A DNA stretch of 64,000 nt from Bradyrhizobium liaoningense (GCF_018130955.1 NZ_JAFCJM010000013.1:62001-126000), one strand, 5' to 3'. Shown: positions 37,962-46,743, counted from the first letter of the stretch. Numbers and translations are program-made. The notes: a model not told the origin generated them from the letters alone.

Positions 37962-39281
37962 ATGCCGACGGCCACAGGACCTGACGGACGCAGCGAAACC
38001 TATTTCCCCCGCTGGACGCTGAAGACGACGGGCGTGATCATGCCCGATGAACGGCTACCCTGGGGCCAGACCCTGGTGTCGGGCTTGCAGCACGGCGTCG
38101 CCATGTCGGGTGCCACGATCATCGCGCCGCTGCTGATGGGGTTCGATCCCAACGTCGCCTTGCTGTTCTCCGGCATCGGGACGCTGATCTTCTTCGTGAT
38201 CGTCGGCGGGCGCGTGCCGAGCTATCTCGGCTCGAGCTTCTCCTTCATCGCCGTGGTCATCGCCGTCACCGGCTATTCCGGGCAGGGGCCCAATCCGAAC
38301 CTGCCCGTTGCGCTCGGCGGCATCGTCGCGGCCGGCGTGCTCTATGGAATCATCTCCCTGATCGTCATGCGGGCCGGGGTGGGATGGATCGAGCACCTGA
38401 TGCCGCCGGTCGTGACGGGGGCGGTGGTCGGCGTCATCGGTCTCAACCTCGCGCCCGTCGCGGTCAAGGCGGTGAGCGGCAGCCAGTTCGACACCTGGAT
38501 CGGGCTCGCCGTCGTGCTGATGATCGGCCTGGTCGCGGTGGCGGCGCGCGGCCTCTGGCGCAGGCTGCCGATCATCCTCGGCGCCGTCGGCGGCTATATC
38601 CTGTATCTGTTGCTCGCCAACGGTCTTGGCTGGGGCAAGCCGATCGATTTCGCGCCGCTCGCCGGGGCACCCTGGATCGGCCTGCCGAAATTCGAGACGC
38701 CGGTGTTTCGCGCCGACGCGATCATCTTGATCGCGCCGGTCGCTATCATCCTGGTTGCGGAGAACCTCGGCCACATCAAAGCCATCGGTGCCATGACGGG
38801 CAGGAGCCTCGACGGCCTGCTCGGCCGCGCTTTCCTCGGCGACAGCGTCGCCACAATCATATCTGCCTTCGGCGGCGGCACCGGCGTCACCACCTATGCC
38901 GAGAACATCGGCGTGATGGCGGCAACCAAAGTCTATTCGACGCTGCTGTTCGTCGTCGCAGCCTCTGCCTCGGTACTGCTGGGCTTCTCGCCAAAGTTCG
39001 GCGCGCTCATCCTGTCGATCCCGGGCGCCGTGCTCGGCGGCCTGTCGATCGTCGTGTTCGGATTGATCGCCGCCATGGCCGGCCGGATCTGGGTCGAGAA
39101 CAAGGTCGACTTCTCCGATCCGCGCAACCTGATCACGGTCGCGGTGGCGCTCACCGCCGGCGCCGGCGACCTCACGTTCAAGTTCAGCGACTTTGCGATG
39201 GGCGGCATCGGCACCGCAACCTTCGGCGCCATCATCCTCTATCAGATCCTGCGCGCCGCCAACGCCAGGGACCAGGCCTAG
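37962..39281 (+). CDS. NCS2-family nucleobase permease (uracil/xanthine type)
   Basis: 439 residues with about 14 membrane segments. The NCS2 signature region AENLGHIKAIGAMTGRSLD and the following GTGVTTYAENIGVMA match the UraA-like branch. It should import uracil or a related base by proton symport. The start ATG at 37962 follows GGGGGAAAAT. It diverges from the receptor cyclase over a FixK/FNR box, and its TAG stop shares CTAG with the convergent binding-protein gene. Confidence 0.9.
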   Translation: MPTATGPDGRSETYFPRWTLKTTGVIMPDERLPWGQTLVSGLQHGVAMSGATIIAPLLMGFDPNVALLFSGIGTLIFFVIVGGRVPSYLGSSFSFIAVVIAVTGYSGQGPNPNLPVALGGIVAAGVLYGIISLIVMRAGVGWIEHLMPPVVTGAVVGVIGLNLAPVAVKAVSGSQFDTWIGLAVVLMIGLVAVAARGLWRRLPIILGAVGGYILYLLLANGLGWGKPIDFAPLAGAPWIGLPKFETPVFRADAIILIAPVAIILVAENLGHIKAIGAMTGRSLDGLLGRAFLGDSVATIISAFGGGTGVTTYAENIGVMAATKVYSTLLFVVAASASVLLGFSPKFGALILSIPGAVLGGLSIVVFGLIAAMAGRIWVENKVDFSDPRNLITVAVALTAGAGDLTFKFSDFAMGGIGTATFGAIILYQILRAANARDQA

Positions 39282-40210
39282 CGCTGGATGATCTTTGTCC
39301 AGACGTCGCCGAGGATCGCGGGCTCGCGCGGCGGCAGGTAGGTCAGCCCCGCCTGCTTGCCGAACTCGGCGATCTTGCCCTCAGCGGCAAGCTCCGTCAG
39401 CGCCTTGTTCACGGCTTCGATCAGGGCCGGATCCGAGGCAAGCCCGACATAGCCGCGATTGGCGCCGATCGGATAGTAGTAGCCGGAGGCAGATATCGCG
39501 GTGTCGGGATGCGCGGCGCGGTGGGCGTCGAAGCGGCCGAGGTCAAGCAGCGTGGCGTCGAAGTCGCCGCGGTTGAGCGCACCGAGCAGATCGTCGCGGC
39601 CGGGCACCAGATGCGTGATGCCATCGATCAGCCGGCCCTTGTCGAAGGTCATGAGGATGGCATCGCCCAGCGATCCGCTTTCGATCGCGAGCCGCAGGCC
39701 CGCGAGGTCGCCGATCTCGTTGATCTTGCGGTCGTGCGCTTTGGGCCCGAGCACCACCGTCATCGGCGAATAGACGTAAGGCTTGCTCGGCACCAGCACG
39801 CCGAGTTCGACGCGGCGGCGCCGGTCCTCGCGCGTCGCGCCCTCGAAATCGGGCATCCGCGCCGTCTTCATGCCGGGCACGACCAGCGAATCCTTCGTCA
39901 GCGCATAGCCGCCGACCAGCGAACAGCGCCCGTCGGACAACAGCGCATTGGCTTCGAGTTGAGGGCTCGCTTCCTCGTCCAGCTTGGTCTCGAACCATTG
40001 AATCTTCAGAGGCCGGCCAAGCTTGTCCGCAATCGCCTGCGCCAACGCCACGTCGAAGCCCGCGTCGGGCTTGCCCTTCCGATGCGCTGACAGCGGCGGG
40101 CGATCCTCATCGAGGCAGACTCTGAGCGGCGGCGCATCCGACGCAAGAGCGGCGCCCGCGATCATGGAGAAGAGACCCGAAAGCACCCAGGCTGAGAACC
40201 AACCTCTCAT
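39278..40210 (-). CDS. MoxJ-like periplasmic binding protein of quinoprotein operon 2
   Basis: 310 residues with a signal peptide and a type II binding fold (LRVCLDEDRPPLSAHRKGKPDAGFDVALAQAIADKLG). MoxJ/XoxJ-type proteins are needed for activity of PQQ methanol dehydrogenases. Its place as third gene after a PQQ dehydrogenase and a cytochrome c, with a 4-bp overlap to the cytochrome gene, supports that role rather than a solute importer. Confidence 0.8.
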   Translation of the reverse strand: MRGWFSAWVLSGLFSMIAGAALASDAPPLRVCLDEDRPPLSAHRKGKPDAGFDVALAQAIADKLGRPLKIQWFETKLDEEASPQLEANALLSDGRCSLVGGYALTKDSLVVPGMKTARMPDFEGATREDRRRRVELGVLVPSKPYVYSPMTVVLGPKAHDRKINEIGDLAGLRLAIESGSLGDAILMTFDKGRLIDGITHLVPGRDDLLGALNRGDFDATLLDLGRFDAHRAAHPDTAISASGYYYPIGANRGYVGLASDPALIEAVNKALTELAAEGKIAEFGKQAGLTYLPPREPAILGDVWTKIIQR

Positions 40211-40575
40211 GGCCGTCTCCGGCTCGAGACGAAGGCCCAGAGGTTGGTGATCTCGTCTTCGCTCAAAATGTCGGCCCAGGGCGGCATCTTGTTGTTCTTG
40301 CCCTGCTTGACCGTGGTGACGAAGCGCGTCTTGTCGTCGGGGAAGGCGCGCAAGTCCGGCGTGATGGTGCCGGAATTCATCATGTTGGGCCCGTGGCAGT
40401 GCGAGCACTTCTCGGCATAGGTGGTCTTGCCGTGGTCGATCTGCGCTTGGACCGGATTCTGGACCGGATTGCCGTTCTGTTCGTCCGCGGCACGGACGGT
40501 CGCCAAAGGCGCGACCGCCAGCACCGCGACGGCGGCGAGGATCGCCGCCGTCTTGCCAATGACTTCTTTCAGCAC
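40207..40575 (-). CDS. Small c-type cytochrome of quinoprotein operon 2
   Basis: 122 residues from GTG at 40575. Signal peptide to about residue 29; a single heme site CSHCH at 57-61. It follows the dehydrogenase by 13 bp, so it is probably its dedicated electron acceptor. A longer frame to 40680 overlaps the dehydrogenase and is rejected. Confidence 0.87.
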   Translation of the reverse strand: MLKEVIGKTAAILAAVAVLAVAPLATVRAADEQNGNPVQNPVQAQIDHGKTTYAEKCSHCHGPNMMNSGTITPDLRAFPDDKTRFVTTVKQGKNNKMPPWADILSEDEITNLWAFVSSRRRP

Positions 40576-40588
40576 GTCTGACCCTGGG

Positions 40589-42253
40589 TTACTGCTTGAC
40601 CGCGAAAACCCAGAGCGAGCCGCCGGGCGGCACCTTGGCGAGCCGCTCGTCTCCGGAGAACAGCGAGTAGACGCCGCCATAGCCGCTTGTCACGGCCACG
40701 TACTGCACGCCGTCCTGTTGCCAGGTCACCGGTTGTCCCTCGATGCCCGAGCCGGTCTGGAACTGCCAGAGCTTCTTGCCGGTGTCGGCATCGAACGCCT
40801 CGAACTCGCCGGTGAGTTGACCCGAGAACACGACGCCGCCGGCGGTCGACAGCACGCCCGAGAAGCGCGGAATGTCGCTCGGCTGTTCCCACTTCGACTT
40901 GCCGGTCATGGGGTCGATGGCCTTGAGGTGGCCGCGCGGTCCGTCGTCGAACTGCCACGGATCGGTCAGGTCCATGCCGAGATACCATTCACCCTGCTTG
41001 AAGGTGACGGGCTCGGCCTTGTACTTGCCGCCGAAGTTGAGCGTGTTGGCGTAGGCCAGCCCAGTCTGCGGGTTGAAGGACATCGGCTCCCAGTTCTTGC
41101 CGCCGAGGATCGACGGATAGACCGTGACCTTCTTGCCTTCGCGCGCGTCCTTGCTGACGTCAGTCTCGATCGGACGGCCGGTCTTCATGTCGATGCCGGT
41201 GGCCCAGTTAACCTTCACGTAAGGATTGGCCGCGAGCAGCTTCCCGTTGGTGCGATCGAGCACATAGAAGAAGCCGTTGCGGTTGGCATCCATCAGCACC
41301 TTGGTCGGCTTGCCCTCCACGTTCATGTCGGCGAGGACCATTTCGGCGACCGAGTCATAGTCGAATGGGTTGTTCGGCGAGAACTGGTAGTGCCACTTGA
41401 TCTTGCCGCTCTTCGGATCCATCGCGATCACGGAGCAGGTGTAGAGGTTGTCGCCCGGACGCACCGCCGAATTGAACGGGCCCGGGTTGCCGATGCCCCA
41501 ATAGACCGTGTTCAGCTCCGGATCGTACGACCCGGTGATCCAGGTCGAACCGCCGCCGAGCTTCCAGGTGTCGCCCTTCCAGGTGTCGCCGCCCGGCTCG
41601 TCTGGGGTGGGGATCGAGTGGGTCCGCCACAGATGCTTGCCCGTCGCCGGATCCCAGCCGTCGATGAAGCCGCGGGTGCCGAATTCGGCGCCGGAGATGC
41701 CGGTGATGACGACGCCGTCCGCGACAAGCGGCGCGACCGTCATCGAGTAGCCCTCCTTGATGTCGGCGGCCTTTTGACGCCACAGCTCCTTGCCGGTCTT
41801 GGCATCGAGCGCGATCACGTTGGCGTCGAGCGTGGTGCGGAACACCTTGCCGTCGAACAGCGCGGCGCCGCGATTGATGATGCCGCAGCAGACGATGCGC
41901 GGCGTCTCGGCGGGATATTCGACCTTGGTCTTCCAGATCTGCTTGCCGGTCTTGGCGTCGACCGCCATCGTCGCGTTATGGGACGTCACGTAGATCACGC
42001 CCTGGTAGACCAGCGGCTGCGATTCTTCGCTGCGATCGTCGTTGAAGCTGTAGTTCCAGACCGGAACGAGATTCTTGACGGTGTCCTTGTTGATCTGATT
42101 CAGCGTGGAGAAGCGCTGAAGATTGTAGCCCATGCCGTAGTTGAGCACGTTCGACGTGTCGGTCGCGCCCTTATTGAGTTGTTCGGTGGTTTGGGCGCTG
42201 ACGCCCTGAGATGCAAGTATGACGAGGCTCGCGGCCATCGCAAAGCGTTTCAT
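40589..42253 (-). CDS. Lanthanide-type PQQ alcohol dehydrogenase (second quinoprotein operon)
   Basis: 554 residues with a signal peptide (1-20). Cys122-Cys123 form the expected disulfide; Glu190, Asn256 and catalytic Asp298 are in place, and Asp300 (PFDYDSV) is the extra lanthanide ligand. It resembles the ethanol-dehydrogenase-type lanthanide enzymes more than XoxF, but the substrate cannot be read from sequence. GGAGGAACGG sets the ATG at 42253. Operon: dehydrogenase, cytochrome c, MoxJ-like protein. Confidence 0.92.
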   Translation of the reverse strand: MKRFAMAASLVILASQGVSAQTTEQLNKGATDTSNVLNYGMGYNLQRFSTLNQINKDTVKNLVPVWNYSFNDDRSEESQPLVYQGVIYVTSHNATMAVDAKTGKQIWKTKVEYPAETPRIVCCGIINRGAALFDGKVFRTTLDANVIALDAKTGKELWRQKAADIKEGYSMTVAPLVADGVVITGISGAEFGTRGFIDGWDPATGKHLWRTHSIPTPDEPGGDTWKGDTWKLGGGSTWITGSYDPELNTVYWGIGNPGPFNSAVRPGDNLYTCSVIAMDPKSGKIKWHYQFSPNNPFDYDSVAEMVLADMNVEGKPTKVLMDANRNGFFYVLDRTNGKLLAANPYVKVNWATGIDMKTGRPIETDVSKDAREGKKVTVYPSILGGKNWEPMSFNPQTGLAYANTLNFGGKYKAEPVTFKQGEWYLGMDLTDPWQFDDGPRGHLKAIDPMTGKSKWEQPSDIPRFSGVLSTAGGVVFSGQLTGEFEAFDADTGKKLWQFQTGSGIEGQPVTWQQDGVQYVAVTSGYGGVYSLFSGDERLAKVPPGGSLWVFAVKQ

Positions 42254-42689
42254 CCGTTCCTCCCAATATGCGCGCCTTTTGACGCTGCGGTTGCAACACT
42301 CCGCTGGAATGCAAAACCCGTCAATACGAAAGTCTAAACGTGCGTGCTGATTTGTTGGACGTCGAATGTCCCGTCGCTCGGCCACCGGTTACGTCGAGGA
42401 AACCGACGCACGCGACATGGCCGCGCTGTCAAATTCCGCCGCGTGAAGATTGCTGCAATTGCGTTGTCAGCAACATGAACGTCCCGCACTGCGGACACGC
42501 AGTTTTCGGAAAATGCGCGCAATGGATGATGCGCGGAGCGGTTGTAGGCCGGTCGGATATCGAACAAGGTGTGCCGTTCCCATCCGTCGGATCTTGCACG
42601 GCAAACCGTTCGGCCTAGATTCGCGAACCTTAGTTCCGTTGGCGATTTATGGAAGTGCTTCGATCCCGACTAGTCTCAAGGAGGTTGTG
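42254..42689. promoter_or_regulatory. Divergent control region between quinoprotein operon 2 and lanM
   Basis: 436 bp with no supported gene. It must carry both promoters. A TTGCTG/CAGCAA inverted repeat lies near 42450-42475, and the lanM ribosome site AAGGAGGT at 42678. A 48-residue frame from 42474 has no support. The xoxF direct repeat is not seen here. Confidence 0.55.
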
Positions 42690-43094
42690 ATGATCTCGCG
42701 CCGATCCGTTGCCTTCGTCATCTCGCTCGCACTCGCCGTTCCCCTGCTTTGCGCGCCGGCTCACGCGGCGCCGCGCAACGCCATCAAGATGTTCGACACC
42801 GACAATGACGGCACGCTCGATCTCGCCGAGGTGAAGAAGGCCGCATCGGCCCTGTTCGCAAAGCTCGATCCGGATCGCGACGGCACGCTCGATGCGCGCG
42901 AATTGCGCGGCCGCCTGACGGCCAAGGAGCTTGCCGCCGCCGATCCCGACAAGGACGGCACGCTCACGCTCGATGAATATCTCGCCGTCGTCGAGCAGCG
43001 CTTCAACGCCGCGAATCCCGACAAGGATGGAACGCTTGATGCGAAGGAGCTGAAGTCGCGCGCAGGCCAGGCGCTGTTAAGGTTGTTGAAGTGA
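42690..43094 (+). CDS. lanM: Lanmodulin (LanM), periplasmic lanthanide-binding EF-hand protein
   Basis: 134 residues with a signal peptide ending near AHA (26). Four 12-residue EF loops start at 36 (DTDNDGTLD), 60 (DPDRDGTLD), 85 (DPDKDGTLT) and 109 (NPDKDGTLD). Their spacing of 24, 25 and 24 residues, the Pro at loop position 2 in EF2-EF4 and the Asn at position 1 of EF4 are LanM hallmarks. EF1 has Thr instead of Pro at position 2 and EF3 has Thr at position 9. LanM binds lanthanides selectively over calcium. Strong AAGGAGGT ribosome site. Confidence 0.95.
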   Translation: MISRRSVAFVISLALAVPLLCAPAHAAPRNAIKMFDTDNDGTLDLAEVKKAASALFAKLDPDRDGTLDARELRGRLTAKELAAADPDKDGTLTLDEYLAVVEQRFNAANPDKDGTLDAKELKSRAGQALLRLLK

Positions 43095-43269
43095 TTGTGC
43101 GTCGCGTTTGACCGAGAGCGAACACGTTTTGCCCGAGAGTGAAATAGAGCCGCGAAGAATTGACGCGAGAGCCGTTCGACCGCTGATTCCAGGCTTGCGC
43201 TGTGCGTCACGCAGCCCTAGGTTTCGCCGGGCGCGATGTCGCGCTCAATAGAGACTTGGGAGACCCCGT

Positions 43270-43350
43270 ATGTCTTGGAAAGCTCCGAAGATCGTGGAAG
43301 TGCCGGTGGGCATGGAAATCAACATGTACGCCTGCGCTGCGCGCAAGTAA
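43270..43350 (+). CDS. pqqA: PqqA, PQQ precursor peptide
   Basis: 26 residues: MSWKAPKIVEVPVGMEINMY then ACAARK. The conserved Glu16 and Tyr20 (E-x3-Y), which are cross-linked to make PQQ, are present. GGGAG lies upstream. No pqqB, C, D or E follows within the window, so the biosynthesis genes must lie elsewhere. The gene is between lanM and an outer-membrane protein gene, on the same strand as both. Confidence 0.95.
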   Translation: MSWKAPKIVEVPVGMEINMYACAARK

Positions 43351-43587
43351 GAACGTGCCTTGAGACCTGCTGCGGCTTCAATGGCGAAAGCTGTTGAAGC
43401 CGCGGCAGTGTCTAGCCATTCGAATTGATCGCGGCATTCCTCCACGTCATGTCGACGCCGAGTTACAATTGAGCGGACATCGGCGATCGCGATCCAAAAT
43501 CTCAACCCTCCATTCCTGCACTGTGTTACGCTGCCGCTTGGTCAGTGCTGTTGCCGCGTCCGTTGCGGCGCGCGCTTGGGAGCGGGA

Positions 43588-44466
43588 ATGCAGGGACGGG
43601 GATTCGGCTTCGGCATCGTGATCGCGTGCGGCGTCGCGCTGGCGCCATCTTGCGCGCCGGCCGACGAGCGCGACGGCGGTTTCGACACCGAGCACATTTT
43701 CGGCTTCATGATCGGCACCGACGTCGGCAATGTCGGCGAGCGCGAATTCCAGAGCCAGACCACGGGCCGCTTCGGCAAGAATGGCGGCACCTATCGCGCC
43801 GTCGGGCAGGAAATGGAAATCGAGCTCGTGCCAGTGCCGAACTTCCGGATCGAGGCCGGCGCGAGCGCCACGGCGCATGACATCCGGGGCGTTCCCGACA
43901 TCGACGACCGCCGCCAGTTGAACTTCCAGGGTTTTTCGCTCGACCTGCGCTACCGCCTGCTCGACCGCGCGGCTGCGCCGTTCGGCATGACCATTGCCGC
44001 CGAATTCCACGGCGACCGCATCGACGAGACAACGGCAGCGAAGGGGCGGAGCTACGGCACCGATTTCACGCTGGCTTTCGACCGTGAGCTCGTTCCGAAC
44101 TACGTCATCAGCGCACTCAACCTGTTCTATCAACCGGAGTGGAGCCGCTTCGAGGCGACCGGTCTGTCGGAAAAGAGCTCGACCGTTGGTGCGGCTTTCG
44201 CCGGCATGGTGCGGGTCCGTCCCGACATCCTGCTCGGCGCCGAGGCGCGCTACTTCCGGCAGTATGAGGGCATCGGGCTTGGCGAGTTTGCGGGCCAGGC
44301 CCTGTTCGTCGGTCCCACCGCCTATTTCCAGCTCTCCGAACGCTCGCGCCTGACGCTGAGCTGGAGCATGCAGGCCTGGGGCCGCCCGGCCGGCTCCGGT
44401 GCCAATCTCGACCTCGTCAATTTCGAACGCCACCAGGCGCGCGTGGTGTTCGGCGTCAATTTCTAG
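43588..44466 (+). CDS. Predicted outer-membrane beta-barrel protein
   Basis: 292 residues with a signal peptide ending near residue 24. Alternating polar/hydrophobic strands with many Arg, Glu and aromatic residues and a terminal Phe (VVFGVNF) indicate a beta barrel. No known family was recognised. Position between pqqA and the rest of the lanthanide island suggests a role in metal or cofactor passage across the outer membrane, but that is only inference. ATG at 43588 follows GGGAGCGGGA. Confidence 0.65.
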   Translation: MQGRGFGFGIVIACGVALAPSCAPADERDGGFDTEHIFGFMIGTDVGNVGEREFQSQTTGRFGKNGGTYRAVGQEMEIELVPVPNFRIEAGASATAHDIRGVPDIDDRRQLNFQGFSLDLRYRLLDRAAAPFGMTIAAEFHGDRIDETTAAKGRSYGTDFTLAFDRELVPNYVISALNLFYQPEWSRFEATGLSEKSSTVGAAFAGMVRVRPDILLGAEARYFRQYEGIGLGEFAGQALFVGPTAYFQLSERSRLTLSWSMQAWGRPAGSGANLDLVNFERHQARVVFGVNF

Positions 44467-44576
44467 CCGGTTAGCCTCGGTTCCCGGCGCGTTCTCACGG
44501 CGTCTTGAAACTTCCGGCTGCTCGCCGCGTAAGCCTTTTATGTTATCTCTTCACTGCAGTTCCAGGAATTTGGCCC

Positions 44577-44786
44577 ATGAATCCGATTGACCTGATTGTG
44601 ACCGTCTGCGCTGTGCTCTCGCCTGCGACCTGCGAGGAGCAGCATCTGGTGTTCAACTTTGCGGGCTCGCCGCGGCAGTGCGTGATGGCGGCGCCGCCCT
44701 ACATCGCGCAATGGGTCGGAGAGCATCCGAAGTGGCAGGCGGTCCGCTGGCGCTGCGAATATCCGCACCCGAACGACAAGGCGTAA
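44577..44786 (+). CDS. Small Cys-containing protein, conserved-looking
   Basis: 69 residues (MNPIDLIVTVCAVLSPATCEEQ...). Four Cys and several Trp in the C-terminal half suggest a disulfide-held exported peptide; the N-terminal hydrophobic segment could be a short signal. Function unknown. Confidence 0.6.
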   Translation: MNPIDLIVTVCAVLSPATCEEQHLVFNFAGSPRQCVMAAPPYIAQWVGEHPKWQAVRWRCEYPHPNDKA

Positions 44787-44797
44787 GGCGCACCGCG

Positions 44798-45145
44798 CTA
44801 TTTCTTGCAGTCCTTCAAATCCTTGTCGGCGATCGAGAACACCGCATCGGCCTTGATCTCGATGTCGCGCACCATGCACTGGCGCCCGTTGGGATAGCCG
44901 ACCTTGGCATCGTAGCGGCCGGGCTCGACGCCGGTGATGCGCAGCCGCTCGTCGTGGTCGACCTCCTTGTCCTTGTCGTTCAGGGTCTGGTTCGCTCCCC
45001 AGTCGGTCTTGCCCGCCGGCGAGAGCTGGAAGCCGGAAATGGTTTCCGAGGTCAGGTTCCAGAGCCTTATGCCCTTGCCCTTGGTTTGCGCGGCCGCTTC
45101 GCCCGCAAATGCCACCGCCACGATCAAAGCCAGACACCAGCGCAT
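44798..45145 (-). CDS. Exported small protein with Asp-rich loop
   Basis: 115 residues with a signal peptide ending at about 21. The LWNLTSETISGF...DWG pattern matches a family of small periplasmic proteins with no known function. An acidic stretch NDKDKEVDHDE lies near residue 60 and could bind a metal, though it is not an EF loop. Two Cys near the C-terminus. GGAGG upstream of ATG at 45145. It faces lanM and pqqA from the other strand. Confidence 0.6.
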   Translation of the reverse strand: MRWCLALIVAVAFAGEAAAQTKGKGIRLWNLTSETISGFQLSPAGKTDWGANQTLNDKDKEVDHDERLRITGVEPGRYDAKVGYPNGRQCMVRDIEIKADAVFSIADKDLKDCKK

Positions 45146-45172
45146 CAAGTAAGTCCTCCCAAAGCTGCGCCA

Positions 45173-45967
45173 TCACTTCGTGATGAGGCGCTCGCGGTTC
45201 TTTGCCTTGTCGAAATTTTTGGCGCGGTCAAGGCCGACCGGGTCGATCAGTTTCGTCGAGACGAGGTCAGCGCCGTCGAAATCGGCCTCAGTGACCGTTG
45301 CGCCGGTCAGATCAGCCCCGCCGAGCTGCGCATTCTTCAGCGAGGCACCGCTCAGGTCGGCCGCCCTGAGCACCGCGAATTCGAGATCGACGCGCGACAG
45401 ATCGGCATTGCGCGCGTTCAGCCGCTCCAGATTGGTGGACCGCAGCACGGCGCGCATCAGGCCCATCGATTGGTTGCGCATGTCGGCGCCGAGGCTGGCG
45501 CCCGCGATCGATGCGCCGGCGAGGCTCGCGCCGGTGAGGTCGGCGGCGATGCGCGCCCCGCTCAGGTCGGCGCCGTCGAGCCGCGCGCGGGCCATTTGCG
45601 AGGCGAACAGATTGGCGCCCTTCAGGCTCGCGCCGGTGAGATCGGCGTCCAGCAGCCAGGCCTGATCGAGGACCGCACGATCGAGTTTTGCGCCCGCAAG
45701 CTTCGTCTTGTTGAGCCGTGCTGCGCGAAAGACCGCGTTGGACAGATCGAGCCCGGAGAGGTCGAGGCCCGAGAGGCGCTTGCCGGTGAAATCGGCCGGC
45801 GCGGCGGCGGTTGCCTTGGCGATGATGGCCTCGACGTCCTGCCGGCTCATTTCGGCCGAAACCATCGCAGGCGAGGTGAGGTCGACGTCGCGCATCATGT
45901 CCTGCGCGCTCACAGCGTACGCGGCGAGTGCGAAGCCAAGGGTTGCTAGGCTGATCGTTCGCATCAT
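45173..45967 (-). CDS. Exported pentapeptide-repeat protein
   Basis: 264 residues with a signal peptide (to about 22). Residues about 60-240 consist of A(D/N)LxG-type pentapeptide repeats that fold as a quadrilateral beta helix. No catalytic motif. It ends 27 bp before the exported small protein on the same strand, and starts about 50 bp after the ABC ATPase gene, so it may belong to that unit. Confidence 0.8.
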   Translation of the reverse strand: MMRTISLATLGFALAAYAVSAQDMMRDVDLTSPAMVSAEMSRQDVEAIIAKATAAAPADFTGKRLSGLDLSGLDLSNAVFRAARLNKTKLAGAKLDRAVLDQAWLLDADLTGASLKGANLFASQMARARLDGADLSGARIAADLTGASLAGASIAGASLGADMRNQSMGLMRAVLRSTNLERLNARNADLSRVDLEFAVLRAADLSGASLKNAQLGGADLTGATVTEADFDGADLVSTKLIDPVGLDRAKNFDKAKNRERLITK

Positions 45968-46014
45968 CGAACACTCCGCCGCCGGCCTGTCTAGCACGCG
46001 CGCGCAGCCAATGC

Positions 46015-46743
46015 CTATGAGACATCCCGCGCGGCGTGCGCGCCTTGTGTCCGCCGCGCCAGACCGGCCTTGATCGCGGCAATTTCGGCGTCGCCACGCG
46101 CCGCGCGCGGCACGGTGATCGGCACCTCGGCCAGAATACGCGCCGGGCGCGGCGACAGGAAGAACAGGCGGTCGCCGAGACGCACCGCGTCGTCCAGGCT
46201 GTGGGTGACCAGCAGCGTCAGCACCGGCCGGCTCGCAACCAGCGTCGCGATCTCCTCGCGCAGGCGCGCGGCGAGCGCGTCGTCGAGCGAGGCCAGGGGT
46301 TCGTCAAGCACCAGAATGTCCGGCTCGACGGCGAAGGCGCGGGCCAGCGCCACACGGCGGGCGAGCCCAAGCGAGAGCTCGCCGGGAAAGTGGCTGCGAT
46401 GCGCCTCCAGCTCCAGAATCTTGAACAGCTCCGCCAGTTTTGCGTCGCTGGCATCGGGCGCCGCCAGCCGCACGTTCTGCTCGACCGAACGCCAGGGCAA
46501 CAGCCGCGGCTCCTGGAACACCATGCCGATCCGCGCGTCTGGCGGGCGCACCACCGCGCCTTCAAAATCCGGATCGAGCCCGAGGATGATCCGCAGCATC
46601 GTGCTTTTGCCGCATCCGGAGGGACCGACAAGCACGCCGACCTCTCCGCTCACAAGCGAGAGCTTGATCGGTGCAAGCACGTCCTGCGTGTCGCCCGCCG
46701 CGTTCTTGAACGCCTTGCCGGTGATGTCGACTTCAAGCCGCAC
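46015..46743 (-). CDS. ABC transporter ATP-binding protein (NitT/TauT type)
   Basis: 242 residues. Walker A GPSGCGKST, Walker B ILVLDEPLASLD, and ELSLGLARRVALARA as the signature region (S-L-G in place of SGGQ). Starts with GTG and overlaps the permease gene by 11 bp. Part of a three-gene importer. Confidence 0.88.
   Translation of the reverse strand: MRLEVDITGKAFKNAAGDTQDVLAPIKLSLVSGEVGVLVGPSGCGKSTMLRIILGLDPDFEGAVVRPPDARIGMVFQEPRLLPWRSVEQNVRLAAPDASDAKLAELFKILELEAHRSHFPGELSLGLARRVALARAFAVEPDILVLDEPLASLDDALAARLREEIATLVASRPVLTLLVTHSLDDAVRLGDRLFFLSPRPARILAEVPITVPRAARGDAEIAAIKAGLARRTQGAHAARDVS

Noticed and set aside
38384..40090. 568-codon open frame on the plus strand
   Set aside because: Overlaps the permease in another frame and the MoxJ-like gene in antisense; no coding character.
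42474..42618. 48-codon frame upstream of lanM as a possible leader peptide
   Set aside because: No ribosome site, no conserved pattern, and it ends well before lanM.
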